Assembly: GCF_954871325.1 (NCBI RefSeq)
Contig: NC_088778.1
Span: 1,984,001-2,048,000, forward strand
DNA from: Gordionus sp. m RMFG-2023
Taxonomy: Eukaryota > Nematomorpha > Gordioida > Chordodea > Parachordodidae
Reading direction: 5' to 3'
DNA length: 64,000 bases
The stretch's first letter is position 1, and each line of letters opens with the position of its first letter. A model generated the notes under the pieces. It did not search any database, was not told the origin of the DNA, and saw nothing but the letters and a program-made list of their open reading frames with translations. The position numbers and the translations under genes were made by a program. Positions 1 through 11,435 of this stretch are shown piece by piece.

Positions 1-1025
1 TTTCTAAAATAGATCAAATTATAAAAATAGAAAAGTTTTGGATATACTTTAGCGATACATTTTATTTTTATTCATACTCACAAATCCCCCTATTTTTGGA
101 ATATTTTGGAATATTTAAGGAATAAAACCCTCTCTTTAATCACTAATTCTATTATAAGTTTTATTTTAATATTTATAATAGTTAAAATTTTAAAAAAATA
201 AATAAAATATGTTTTAGTTTTATCTCATCGCGTTACAAAATTAAAAAAAAATTTTTTTAAAAAAAAATACTTATCTCGATTTTTAAAAGATATAAGCTAT
301 ATAAAAATAAAATAATGTAATGTATAGGTGAATCTAGGTTATGGCTGGTATCGTAATTGACTTATGAGACCTAAAATATCCGGCCAAAATTTGTTGACTT
401 AAGGGTAAAAACTTTCCTGAGGATCGCCCAAAATTAAAGAGAGTTCCTTGAAGAAAAATCCCTTTCTCTGGATCCAAAAACACCCATAGTGTCAGAAGCA
501 ATGGGGGGGGGGGGGGGGGGGGGGTTAGAGTAATATTAGGAATTCTAATGTATATATTATTTTAATTTTAAAACATTTACTTAAATTTAAAAAAATTTTA
601 TGTACGATTTTAAGGATGTGTTAAATACATCATACACAGGATGAATCTGAAGATCGATACATTTTAACTTCATAGACACTAGGAGGAGGCGTACAATCAG
701 CTGATGATGGGTGAGCGTGTTGCATATTATAATCAGTTTATTTATTTTTTTTAAAAGACATAGATAATTTTGAAATCTATTGTTGTCAAAACAATAAATT
801 TATAAAATTAAAATATATTAATGTTGTAAATTTTTACTTTATTTTGAAAAAATATATTTTTAACTAACCCCAAACAAATTCGAATAAAATATTTATTAAG
901 ATATATATTTTTCTTCGCAAGATGGCGTTATATATTACGAAAAATTTATTTATGAAATTATATAATAAATTTTTAGTAAAAAAAATGAAAAATTATTTTT
1001 GTCATTTTTAATAATTTAAATAAGC
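1..1025. other. AT-rich spacer with G22 run
   Basis: No coding signal seen on either strand. It holds a 22-base G run (503-524) and, at 916-930 on the reverse strand, one copy of the dispersed AACGCCATCT motif reported under findings. Confidence 0.6.
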
Positions 1026-1148
<123 letters not shown>

Positions 1149-2865
1149 TATATTACTCCAAAATGTGAATTGAAGAGGGATAAATTTATTGTGATTATTT
1201 TTCTATAATGTTCAAAGGTATTACACGCCGACCCGTCCCCTAAGGCTATGTCTATGACACATTTTATGGAATTAATTACGTGTTTATAATGTCTCATTCT
1301 AAGTAACACCCATATTTAAATCGCGTGACAAAAAAAAAGCAACCACCCAATAGGAATTATTTGTAAATTTTAAACGTAGCATCGTCCAATCATTTCTAAT
1401 TGCGAATCGAACATCAAACACCCAATTAGAAGGTTACATCGGATCGGTATATTTCCCTAAAAAGCATTTCTGGTTCTGAATATTTCTTGAAGTTTAGTTT
1501 TAGTAGTTCTTATATCTCAACCGCTTCCTATTATCCTAGGGGATTCTAGTTATAGTTTTAAACTCAGATATAGGAATAGATAGTAATTTTAAATAAGGCT
1601 TTATATTACTTTTCACATCTGTTTTTATTAGAAATTTTTTCCCATTTTAAACAGCTAAGCCTTGTAATTTATAAAATTTGAGAAATGGAAATATTAATTA
1701 ATTTTTTTTCCCTGTAATTTAAATTTATTTTTGTGTTTCGATCAGGGTACTTCTCTCCCCCCCCCCCCTTCCCTTGGTTGTTTTTAGAATTTTTTTAGTT
1801 TTAATAGAGTTCTGAAAATTCTTCCTTTTTTCTTCTCCTTCATTTTAATGTTTGAATCTCTTCTTGATATATCCATTAGAATTACAATGGCAAATGATCA
1901 CATTTTTTTTGTTATGCTGAATTGAAATAGAATTTTTAATTGATACAAAAAATATCTCCATAAAAAAATTGATTATCTACATACGAATATGACCAACTTT
2001 TTTTTTAAACGAGTAAACTGACAAAATGGAAAAGAAAATGTATATATAACAAGCCCTAATCTGGTATTTATTGGTAGTAGGAAAATTTAGCCTCGCTTCT
2101 CTTCTCTTCTCTTCTAATCAAATTAAAAAGTCTTAGTGACACCTCATCCATTCACCGGTAATTCTTTGATGTTAATGGGTATTTATACTATTAGATTAGC
2201 AAGATGCTATTTTATATAATATCCAATTTAATTCAAGCTAAAGAATAAGTCCCCCCCCCCCCTTCCCTTCCATACTCTTGTATGGGAAAAAAATGACATT
2301 AACGCGCTTATGGAGTCTGATAGACCTTATTACAAATTTATATAGCTTGATTTCTATGTCCTTGCTCCAAATAAATAAGAATTAAATCAGTTCCTTTTCT
2401 TCCCTTTATCCAGGATTAAATCGAGTAAGATCATCCTAGCAATCCTATCCAAATTGATCCGTGATTTATTAAATATTATTGCGAAGAAACAGCATCCTTA
2501 GAAAGGGTTATGGTTTTGATAATGATAAAAAGAATAACAAATTAATTTTAAATAATAGTTATTCTGGAATCTTCTTTGGCAATATATTAACGAAAAACAT
2601 GTATTTTTTTTATATATTAAATATCTTGATTCTTAGACTCTTTTATCCCTTTTAATTTAAGTCAAAACAAGTATTTAAAAAAAACATTATGAATCACATT
2701 CATTAAAAGATGCATTCATCGATGAAGAACAGCTGGGGATGCCAGAATACTATCAAATAACAATTTAGAAAGACTTTAAACAATAAAAAAAATGCTTAAC
2801 ATCACGAGTATTGTCAACCATTTTCTTGAACCTTCCTGAATTACTTTAGTTCTCTCATTATCTAA
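1149..2865. other. spacer upstream of the antistasin-like gene
   Basis: AT-rich, no exon recognised. It contains two 12-base C runs (1757-1768 and 2251-2262) and a short CTTCT repeat near 2094-2114. Any promoter of the gene starting at 2866 should lie here, but no convincing TATA box can be picked out in such AT-rich DNA. Confidence 0.5.
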
Positions 2866-4261
2866 ATGTCGATTAGAATATATTTCGCGGGGTTTCTACT
2901 TGGTGCACTGATAGCGCATTGTCATTCAGGATATACGGGAGATTTCAAATATGGTAACGGATATAATAAACTTTCTATATTGACGTTAATTTTACACTAT
3001 TATGTTTTTTTTTAAAATAAGATCGGTGCAGTCATGACTGCCCCCCATGCCCTCGTGGCTATATAAAGGGTTGCGATGACTGTTTATGCAAAGGTAAAAT
3101 ACTATTGTATCTTTAACTATGGATCATAAATATGGGGTTTAAAAAATACAAAATTGAATAAAGTCCCGTTCTAGTTCGCTTCTTTAAGTCCGCGTTTAAA
3201 ACACCACGTTCAGTTGTAAGAGCGGCGTTATAGAAAACGAACTAGGTACAAGTGCATACCATTTAGATAGCGTAATGTTATTTAAACGAGAGCTCATATT
3301 GAATGGGAATTTTATATTCCTAGAGAATATATTAATATATTTAGTGTATTTTATTGTTAGGAACTTAATTATTTAATGTATAATAATTAATTAAATAGTT
3401 TTCTCGTTTAATACCTGCTCAATAATAAAAAATTTAAACCGCTCAATTATTCTAAAACACTTTTATTTTCCATTTCTAATGTAAAAGTTTGCCCAAACAT
3501 AACATCGTGTCATCTGGATTGCAAGCATAGCTGGGTATTCAAGGATGATTGCACCGGTTGTTTGTGTAGAAGTAAAACACTACTTATTATATGTATATAT
3601 CTTTTTTAAAATAGTTTAAGGTTCCGTTTATAGTGTAAACGCGAACGAGATGACGATCAACTGATGCATAATTTACAAAACGCCTATGCTATCGTTTTAG
3701 ACCCTAATTAAGCATCCCTTGAGTGATTGCGCGTTTTTTGTTTTACGCTCACGATAAATGAGGTCTCAATAATAGAGTTTTGCTGGAACCAGAAACAGAA
3801 CCAACAATTAGAATTTGCCAAACTTTTTTTAAAAAGATTTGTAAGAACTCGAACCCGGAACTCATTTTTAAAATCTCCAGCAAAAATTCTATTGTTCAAA
3901 TAATTATTCACATTTTAGGGATTTTTTTTCATTGCTTCAACAGAGTTCTGAAGCAGTTCCTGTACCAGGAAACTGCTTCAAATATGTGTGAACTATCTTT
4001 CCTTTCTATCTCAAGTAAACTAAATCCCTTTCTTGAGAAACCTGAGGCGTAAATGCAATTTTATGAAAAATATTCAGAACCGGTACCCAGAACCCAGAAA
4101 TCTTTTTTTTTTAAAGCTCAGGTTTTTATTGATTAGTTTTTGATTATCGGGATTATTTATTTTCTATCATAAAAGGATGCGCATTTATTCTAGGATGCAA
4201 ATTTGGCAAAATTATCGACGAATATGGTTGCCTCATAAGATGCAAGTACGAAAATCAATAG
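2866..4261 (+). CDS. antistasin-like small secreted cysteine-rich protein, 4 exons
   Basis: Exons read as 2866-2953, 3022-3093, 3488-3571 and 4176-4261. They sum to 330 bases, giving 109 residues, and every intron is phase 1 with GT-AG ends. Exon 1 starts MSIRIYFAGFLLGALIAHCH, a typical signal peptide (about 20 residues). Exons 2 to 4 each carry one cysteine module: CSHDCPPCPRGY...GCDDCLC, CPNITSCHLDCK...DCTGCLC, and CKFGKIIDEYGCLIRCK. The spacing C-x(3)-G-x(3)-D-x(2)-G-C in the last module and the C-x-x-C-x-C endings match the antistasin (hirustasin) family, secreted serine-protease inhibitors. A second in-phase acceptor at 4194 would drop six residues including one cysteine. The protease target cannot be inferred. 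Module 3 is the most degenerate, so a generic cysteine-rich secreted peptide remains possible. Confidence 0.75.
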
Positions 4262-4285
4262 CATTTTTTTTTTGATAAATCCATA

Positions 4286-4405
4286 TCAACAGCTGATTTA
4301 CTATTCTTAGACTATAATGTAGAAAAATGCAAGTATCCCATTTTTTTGATAGACAGTGAATATCTTAATACATTATAACTTTAGAAACAATAAATCAGCT
4401 GTTGA
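4286..4405. mobile_element. short inverted-repeat element (MITE-like)
   Basis: A perfect 15-bp inverted repeat, TCAACAGCTGATTTA and its complement, bounds 120 bp just after the antistasin-like stop codon. The AACAGCTGAT core also occurs in the Harbinger-type MITEs at 19078 and 46221, so it may be a degenerate relative. No target duplication was recognised. Confidence 0.45.
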
Positions 4406-5459
4406 GCTAGCTAGCCTATTTCATGTTGTTCAGAATTTTTCTTAAATTTGTTGAGTATAAGGATTGACTATTATTTTTTTAAAAAAAATAGTCTGAGTTT
4501 GTAGAATTGACAGGTGTCATTTTTATGTATTACTTACAATCATAATAATTTTATTTTAAGTAATTTCTAAAGAGAAAATTGTAAGATTACATATCAGGGT
4601 TTAACATCTGTTCAAAATTCAAAAATCTTCAAACCTCGCTCTTTTGGAGATCACAGAATGGGAAGAATTTTTGCTCAAAGTTTTTGTACTTGAAACTAAA
4701 ATCTTCAAATACAAACATGCGGCAAAAATTTTTTTTTGCTAAACAACGCATTTGAATTAATCATAACAATTAACCTCAATTTTTTAATATCTAGATTATT
4801 GCAGTTAATAATGTCGCCTACGAGCCCATATTCATTTCTTTATTTTACTTGATATTAGAAGTGGAGTGCACCCACTAGCCTAAGTAAAATCTCATTGAAA
4901 TAAGTGGGGGTTTGTGACGCATTCTTGGAGGGGGGTGGGGGTGTAGAAGTGGCAGGGACAGTTTTTTAGAAGGGTCATAATTTTAATTTCATAAAAAGTA
5001 CTTTTTTCGAAATAATTTTACAAACTTATTTTTCATTATTGTCATATCTCTCATGCCTGGAAATGTCAATCAAAAATATATTCATTCATGGTGAACCATT
5101 ATTAAACACGAAAATAAATTTATTTTAAATTTTGTGCAATATAAATAAAAAAAATATTAACCTACTTTTATGAAATTCGTTTATCATTCAAAAAAAAGTG
5201 TGTGTGGGTGGGGGGGGGGGGAGTATCATGGGGTGGGATTTTTAAAAATAATTATAAATGAGTTCTTCTGGAGTGTGGGGAACATTGGCTAGAGTATAAA
5301 CAATATAGTTAAAGTAACCAAATGAAGACTAATGCCCTGACACATACCAAGCGCTCAGACTTCCTCGATATATTTAGAAATCTCTTATTTACTTTTCTGA
5401 GAAAATGCGAAGTGCCAACTCAAAAATAATCACCACTATAAAGGGCAAACTATATAAAT
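4406..5459. other. spacer, no gene seen
   Basis: AT-rich with G-rich patches near 4927-4945 and 5208-5221. Nothing coding was recognised. Confidence 0.5.
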
Positions 5460-5915
5460 GTATAGTCGATATGCCATATCCTGCTTAAAAACGGCCCGCA
5501 TTCCTTCAGCCCTTGAGCCCAATTACAGAGATGGCAAACTCCCAGATGGATCAACCATTCCATGGAAGAAAGATAGGTTACTAAGTTAATATTTTTCCTG
5601 CATCTATCCTATTGCATCATTCAAAGTAAATCATGACGCTTTCGTGGATGCTGAGCTAAGCATACTCGCCACATACTCTCCGAAATTACCTGTTAACTTC
5701 ATACCATAGTTCGATATCACTAGTATTGACTCGGGCAACGGATTGATACTAGGATAAAGGATCTTAATATAAAAGATACTGCATCCTACAGAGATTAGCC
5801 ACCAACATCTTTAGATAATTGTATCCTATACTCATTTGATAGGTTCCCCGAGCAAGCACCTTGATAGATTTTCCATTTCATGGTATATCAATAGATATGA
5901 TGGTTTTTAGGGCTC
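5460..5915 (+). pseudogene. retroelement reverse-transcriptase C-terminal domain, broken fragment
   Basis: The segment encodes the motif run KTARIPSALEPNYRDG, then LPDGSTIPWKK, then VDAELSILATYS, in order. This matches the C-terminal domain that follows reverse transcriptase in a widespread invertebrate retroelement group (typical form: IPS.LEP.GL.R.DGKRPDG.T..PW). It is short, several times interrupted and clearly dead. Three related fragments lie in this window (8760, 28592, 63470). A LINE-type origin is likely because only 3' portions are seen, but the clade is not certain. Confidence 0.65.
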
Positions 5916-8759
5916 TGCCTAGATGCTTCCATGTTGTCATTTACTTCTCTTGTATTTCATGGACATTCATAAATTTAAAAGTTCGCTAAAACCTAATTTT
6001 TATCTCTCTGGGGGGTAATCAGTTTCGTTATATTAAATAATATATATAATCAAATGGTTGTTTTGCAATTTAAAAAAAAAAATTAGTGATTTTGAACGTC
6101 AGCTATATTTTTTGTCATTATTGGATAGATGTACACAAATCATATTGTGAATGTTGTTGAATCCTGATTATTTAATTATATTTAATTTTATTTTTTTGAA
6201 TATTTAGGGATCAACGTATGAATACCCTTAGACCGAATGCATTGCAAGATCTGTATAAAAAAAAAATTGTAATATCATAAGATATTGAAATATAATATTG
6301 ATAAAATATCTAAGATTGTAACTGTTTGTTTGCTAAATTTCAGCAAAATAAATATAATCAAAATGATTGGTTAAAAGTTAGAATTCTAAATGATAAACTT
6401 AAATGGTCTTAAATTTGTTTACACTCTTAGTGTCCTCCTTTTAGAAACAAAGGAATTACTTAACCCAGATATATCGATTATATATATAACTATTTTTTTC
6501 AACCAATAACACTAAAACGCAGGAATTAACTTTACAACTCTATCTTACTTTATAAAATCTTATTTTTTTTATCGGAAACATTTAAAATTGTAAAAAATTA
6601 TTGTGAATTTTATAATACATATTATATAATTCAAATCAAAACATGTTTAAAATAATATTATAAATTTATATGATAATTGTTAATACATTAAATTTATATA
6701 TGTTGGCGGCAATTTGTTATTTCCCAACTGAATCATTTTTTTTGAGCGCGTTTTTTTAATTTTCAAAAATCTGAATTTTTTTTTCCGGAAATATATTCAG
6801 CATACCCAGAATACCTATCTTATAAAATCTATAGAAACGAATATAAATTAAATCAAGTTGAAAAGTTCAAGGCTAAATTGTCTGAAATACATAGTAGTTA
6901 GGTATTCCAAACATGACGGAGTACACTTCTGATAAAAACAAATTATTAACAATGTTAGGTTGGCTCCTTGGAACAGCGGCTTCCGATGAAGCTGATGTAA
7001 TTAGAATTTGTATATGAAGGTAGAAGGCCTAAAGTCTGAGTAAGAAACCTTCTTCGTCAGTAATTTTACGGATATGTGATCCTAGCTCTTTGGAGAATGG
7101 TTAAAACACAGCCAACAAATACAGCTAGTAGAGGAGATTATTGGTATAAAAAAATATATTTATTTATTTCAGACAGCTCTCAAAGATGTTTATGTTAAAT
7201 AAAGTTATTTATATTTGAAAAACCAATTTAATAAGGTACTATATAAAGAATTGTATTATGAAGAAGTCATTAATAAAAAACTATTATAAAAGAAAAATTG
7301 GAAAGTTAACGATTGGCTCATTCTTGGGAGGGTGGCTTCCTTGGAAGCTAATTCCAATTGGATTTGGGTATGACTATCGCAAGTCTTTGCCAGAGATAGA
7401 ATCCTTCCAAGGTTTATCCGTAAATCTACGGATATGTGAACCTTGTTCTTTAAGAAAGATCTTACTATGTTACAATATGTGGCTAAAGTAGTGGAAATGA
7501 ATGGTATAAAAATGTGATCGTTGAATATTTCTGAATATTTAGCCATTTATAACTTCTATTATACAATATGTTGGAGGTTAGATTAGAAGGGGCTAAAGGA
7601 CCATTGCAGGAGTAGTTCCATGTCAGTTAAATAATTATATGAGATATTGGTAATGCCATCAGAACTTTTCCGTAAGATCTAAGAGACAAGATGGTTTTAA
7701 GGAAGATTGAATCTGCGCAGATTTTAAGCACGCTGTATAATGGCATTGAATTAATTGTGTCTAAGATTGCAAGAAAGGCAGTGAAAGTTGTGTAATCCAT
7801 TCATACGAGTAAACTACAGCTAGAGCAATTGAGACTGATACCAATGATATGTGTTAGCCTATTTGTAAGTTTTAACTAAGGGTTTGTAGAAGGAATAGCT
7901 TGAAGGAAATTGTGTCCATGAACAGTTTAACATTGAAGAAAAAAGGGACGATCCAGAGGATACATACTTAACAATAGAATTTTCCAGAGTGGAGTCTAAT
8001 TATTTAAATTTGCAGGTGGCCTAAATAAATCTAGTCCAGACCTAATTTTTTATTTATTTAACCCAGGTTGGGCTGAAGACATTATTTGCCAAATATTTTA
8101 AAACTTAATTATTATGATATATAAATTGTATCAAAAAATGATAGATCACCACATTCATTCACTTTCACTATAGATAAATAAAATATAATAAATTTTTAAT
8201 TATAGTAAAAAAAAAATTATATAAATTATAAGAAGTAGTTGTTATAATCAATTATGCAATTCTCTATATGGATTATTAAATTTTTTATAAATTATTACAA
8301 AATCACTATACAACCAGTTACTTCATTTTAAAACACCTTACCTAAAAAAAATTTTTATACAATGCAACCTGGATCAAGCCTGAAAATATAAAAAATATTT
8401 AAATAATCTGGGCTGGGCCAAAAAATTTTTTTACACACCCAAGCTAGGCTAGGCAATTGATACTTCTGCAGGTCTCTCTAAGTATAAAAATTATAGCTAA
8501 AATTTTATTTATATAAGATAAGGATTAAGTGAGTTCAAAGACCAAAAGGTTATTTTAAAAAGAACTATTCATTTAGGTAATATGAAATTTAATTTCAAAT
8601 AAATTTTTATTAAATTGTTCCTAATATATAATAAGAAATATATTTAAAAAAATAACATGATTGGGTTCCTAAAAAGAAGCAACAGCTAATTTTAAAATGT
8701 TTATTTGTTATGTTTTGCCTAAGGAATAAGAATTCTTTAAATTAAACAGAATTTTATTT
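5916..8759. other. AT-rich spacer with diverged repeat debris
   Basis: No host exon recognised. Segments near 6960-7100 and 7320-7480 resemble each other (both contain ACGGATATGTGA followed by a CTTTGG/CTTTAAG block), so an old duplication or repeat is likely. The stretch 8000-8480 has GGCCTAAAT, CTGGGCTGGGCC and AGGCTAGGC motifs at its ends and may be a degenerate MITE related to the GGGCC-rich element at 26787. Confidence 0.35.
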
Positions 8760-9130
8760 TGTAAGCTTAAAAAAGGTAATGGTGATGGTGGCAAACTGTT
8801 CTTTGGTAGAAGTTCCAATTGGTAGCAATATGAAATTGCTGAAGGCATATGTTTGACAATTATTTTTCTCCGCTAAGAGACTGCTATTTATATAGGTGGG
8901 GAAGCTTGAATCCCAAATAAGGGATTTGTTGTCAGGCCATCATCGGTAGAAAGACTACAAGGTTCTAGAATATTATAAGAGCATTTTTAAAAGGAGGCTT
9001 AATAATTTATTTATTGATGAGTGTCGTTGATGTCGAATTAGACTTTTAATGCAATTAAAGCCCTACCTTCCCTTGGCATTTACTAGGAAGTTGCAGTTCA
9101 TGCAATGCTGAGGCTGAATGAAGTCACATC
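8760..9130 (-). pseudogene. retroelement reverse-transcriptase C-terminal domain, broken fragment
   Basis: On the minus strand the segment gives CDFIQPQHCMNCNF, GRQGFNCI, RHQRHSSIN, then IWDSSFPT and NFILLPIGTST. These are the same blocks in the same order as the fragment at the right window edge (GCDILQPHACIICK, GRHGLNCI, RHQRHTAVN). It is a decayed copy, older than the one at 63470 judging by divergence. Confidence 0.65.
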
Positions 9131-9719
9131 CAGGTTTATATACTAAGGTTTAGAAGATAAAATTATTTAATTATGTAACACCAATACTGTTTGTTAATTA
9201 TAATATGCTGTTTAATGTTATATTATTATAAATATAATTGATTATCCAGGAACATTTTAAATTTAACTATAGAAACCTAAGATTTTATAGTAATCTATAT
9301 ATAATTTTTTTTAAATGTTACAAACATTTATATTGAGTTTTCTTTTTCCCTATCAATGTAAACAACTCTGCAACTTATTATTTTTTTTACTAGAAATATT
9401 TCCTTCTATCTTTTATCATTTACTAATAAGTTCAAAATTATATAATTTCATTATTAGGCTAAAATTTTATTATCTCATATGATTTACAGTTTAAAAAATT
9501 CACTATATTTCATATAAATTTTCATTATCTATAATTTCCAAATATCCTTGATTTATTTATTGGATTGTTGATTCATCATTAGCTCATGTTGTTGTAATTG
9601 GTATTCTTGAAACCTGAGCGAAATTCTCTGAGTTGTTTTTAAATATTTTTCTAAACAATTATTTGTACAAGTCGTCTAAAAATCTATATTTATTAATGCA
9701 TGATCACATTGAAAGAACT

Positions 9720-9750
<31 letters not shown>

Positions 9751-11435
9751 CATATATACAATCCATAAAGCAGGATTGTGATATCTTATTGTAAGATAAT
9801 AGGAATTCTTTAAACTAATTAACAATAATATAATTTATTTACAAAATAATGTTTACTTGACTTGATTCGGCATTTGAATTTGCCATCCTGTAACTTGGAT
9901 GGAATTTAATTGAAAGAGTTATATTTTAGGTAGAAAAAGTGAATCAATTGGGTATATTTAAAATTATATCGCATATAGAAAAGGATTTAGGATGGTTTCT
10001 ATTATATATATATATATTTTAATTCTAATGCTTTAGTGTCTTACGGCAATTTCAAAAATATCATTGACACGATTTATATTTTTATTTAATTTTTGCTTAA
10101 CTAAAATTCTGCTTACATCATTGTTTAAATTACGCTTTATTTTAGTTTTGGGTAACTTTAAAATGATTGAATACTAACTTATTGATTTATTAAAATATAT
10201 TTAAATTGTTCAAAGGGGGATCATACGAAAAAGTGATATATTTTGTAACATTATTTAATAAAGAATTTAAATACATCATTCTCCAACTACATTCTCTTTC
10301 TAATAGCAGTTTGTTCTAAAAAAAATATCTAGAATATTGGTCCAGAAAAACAAATAAGGTGTGGTATTAAATTTAAAAAAAAAGGAATGGTATTTTAATC
10401 GCAACCTAATTATGATTGACTGAAATTTTTTGAATCAAATATAATAGAAATTTGCAGGAAGGAAAGTGTAAAGTGTACCAATGATCAATAGTAAATAAAG
10501 ATTAAAATTATTATTAATTTGCCTAAAAAATCAAATCTATAAATCATTTACTTTCGCAAAACAATAATATATAAAATACAACTGTTATTCACACTAATAA
10601 AGATAGAAAAAACTTAAGATAGTTATATATTATATAAGTAAAATGCTAAAAGCTTGATTTGAACATTAGGTAAAGAAATTTTAGAAACAGAAACTTCTAT
10701 ATAACACGCTCCTTATGTTTTAACCGTTTAGAATCATTACCTACACTATTCTTACTCAATTCACTTGATCTAATNNNNNNNNNNTGTCGCTTAGTTATTT
10801 AATTTTGGCCGACTCCGATAACGTTTTTGCTAATCTTTTTGGTCCAAAAAAAATTGATTTTAACTCTCTAAGGGTAGCCTCAACTTAAAGATGGAGGCGA
10901 ATTGTTTTAAGCATTTCGCTGTAATTATGAATGCAGGATAACTTAGATAAGCAGATCTGGAGTTAGCAAAGTTAAGGTGACTAACACTATTTGAGAGGAT
11001 TGCTGATATAAATATTATTACTATAATAATTTACCTCTTAATTAAACATATGTTTATTTTTTTGCTTGAACAAAATAAATTATCCATTTTTTCAATCCTC
11101 AATAATTCGTAAATTAATTAACAATTTTAATATTTTTTTTTTACATATTATTATTTTGATTGACGATTAGCCACTCAAAAAAATATTCTAGTTAATTTAC
11201 TTTGATGAAAATTAACATTTTTGTTTTCCTGAGTGTCCCATGGAAAGCGGATCCTAAATTTCTAAGAAAGTTCTTTCGCCAATTAATCTTTAGTTTCGGA
11301 GATTTAGAACCGGAAATGAAGGGACCGAAATTTCTCTTAAAAATTTATAGGAAACCGGAAACTCATTTTTCGGTCTAGATTTTCTAAACTTTGTACGAAA
11401 TTTGAAATATTATTAAAAACAAAATTTTGGGTTAG
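9131..11435. other. spacer with T29 run and assembly gap
   Basis: No exon could be supported. A run of 29 T lies at 9722-9750. Ten N at 10775-10784 mark an assembly join of unknown true size. The missing ADAM17 signal peptide and prodomain exons should lie upstream of 11436, either in this AT-rich stretch or in the gap. Confidence 0.6.

Noticed and set aside
3708-4052. Overlapping frames on both strands within the antistasin-like gene
   Set aside because: They lie in its last intron; the GAACC..GGAAC words recur elsewhere, so it is probably repeat DNA.
7256-7546. Overlapping frames on both strands
   Set aside because: Lies in old repeat debris similar to 6960-7100; no protein family visible.
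10791-10900. Possible ADAM17 prodomain exon after the N gap (ILADSDNVFANLFG)
   Set aside because: Phase does not fit the exon at 11436 and no prodomain motif is seen.
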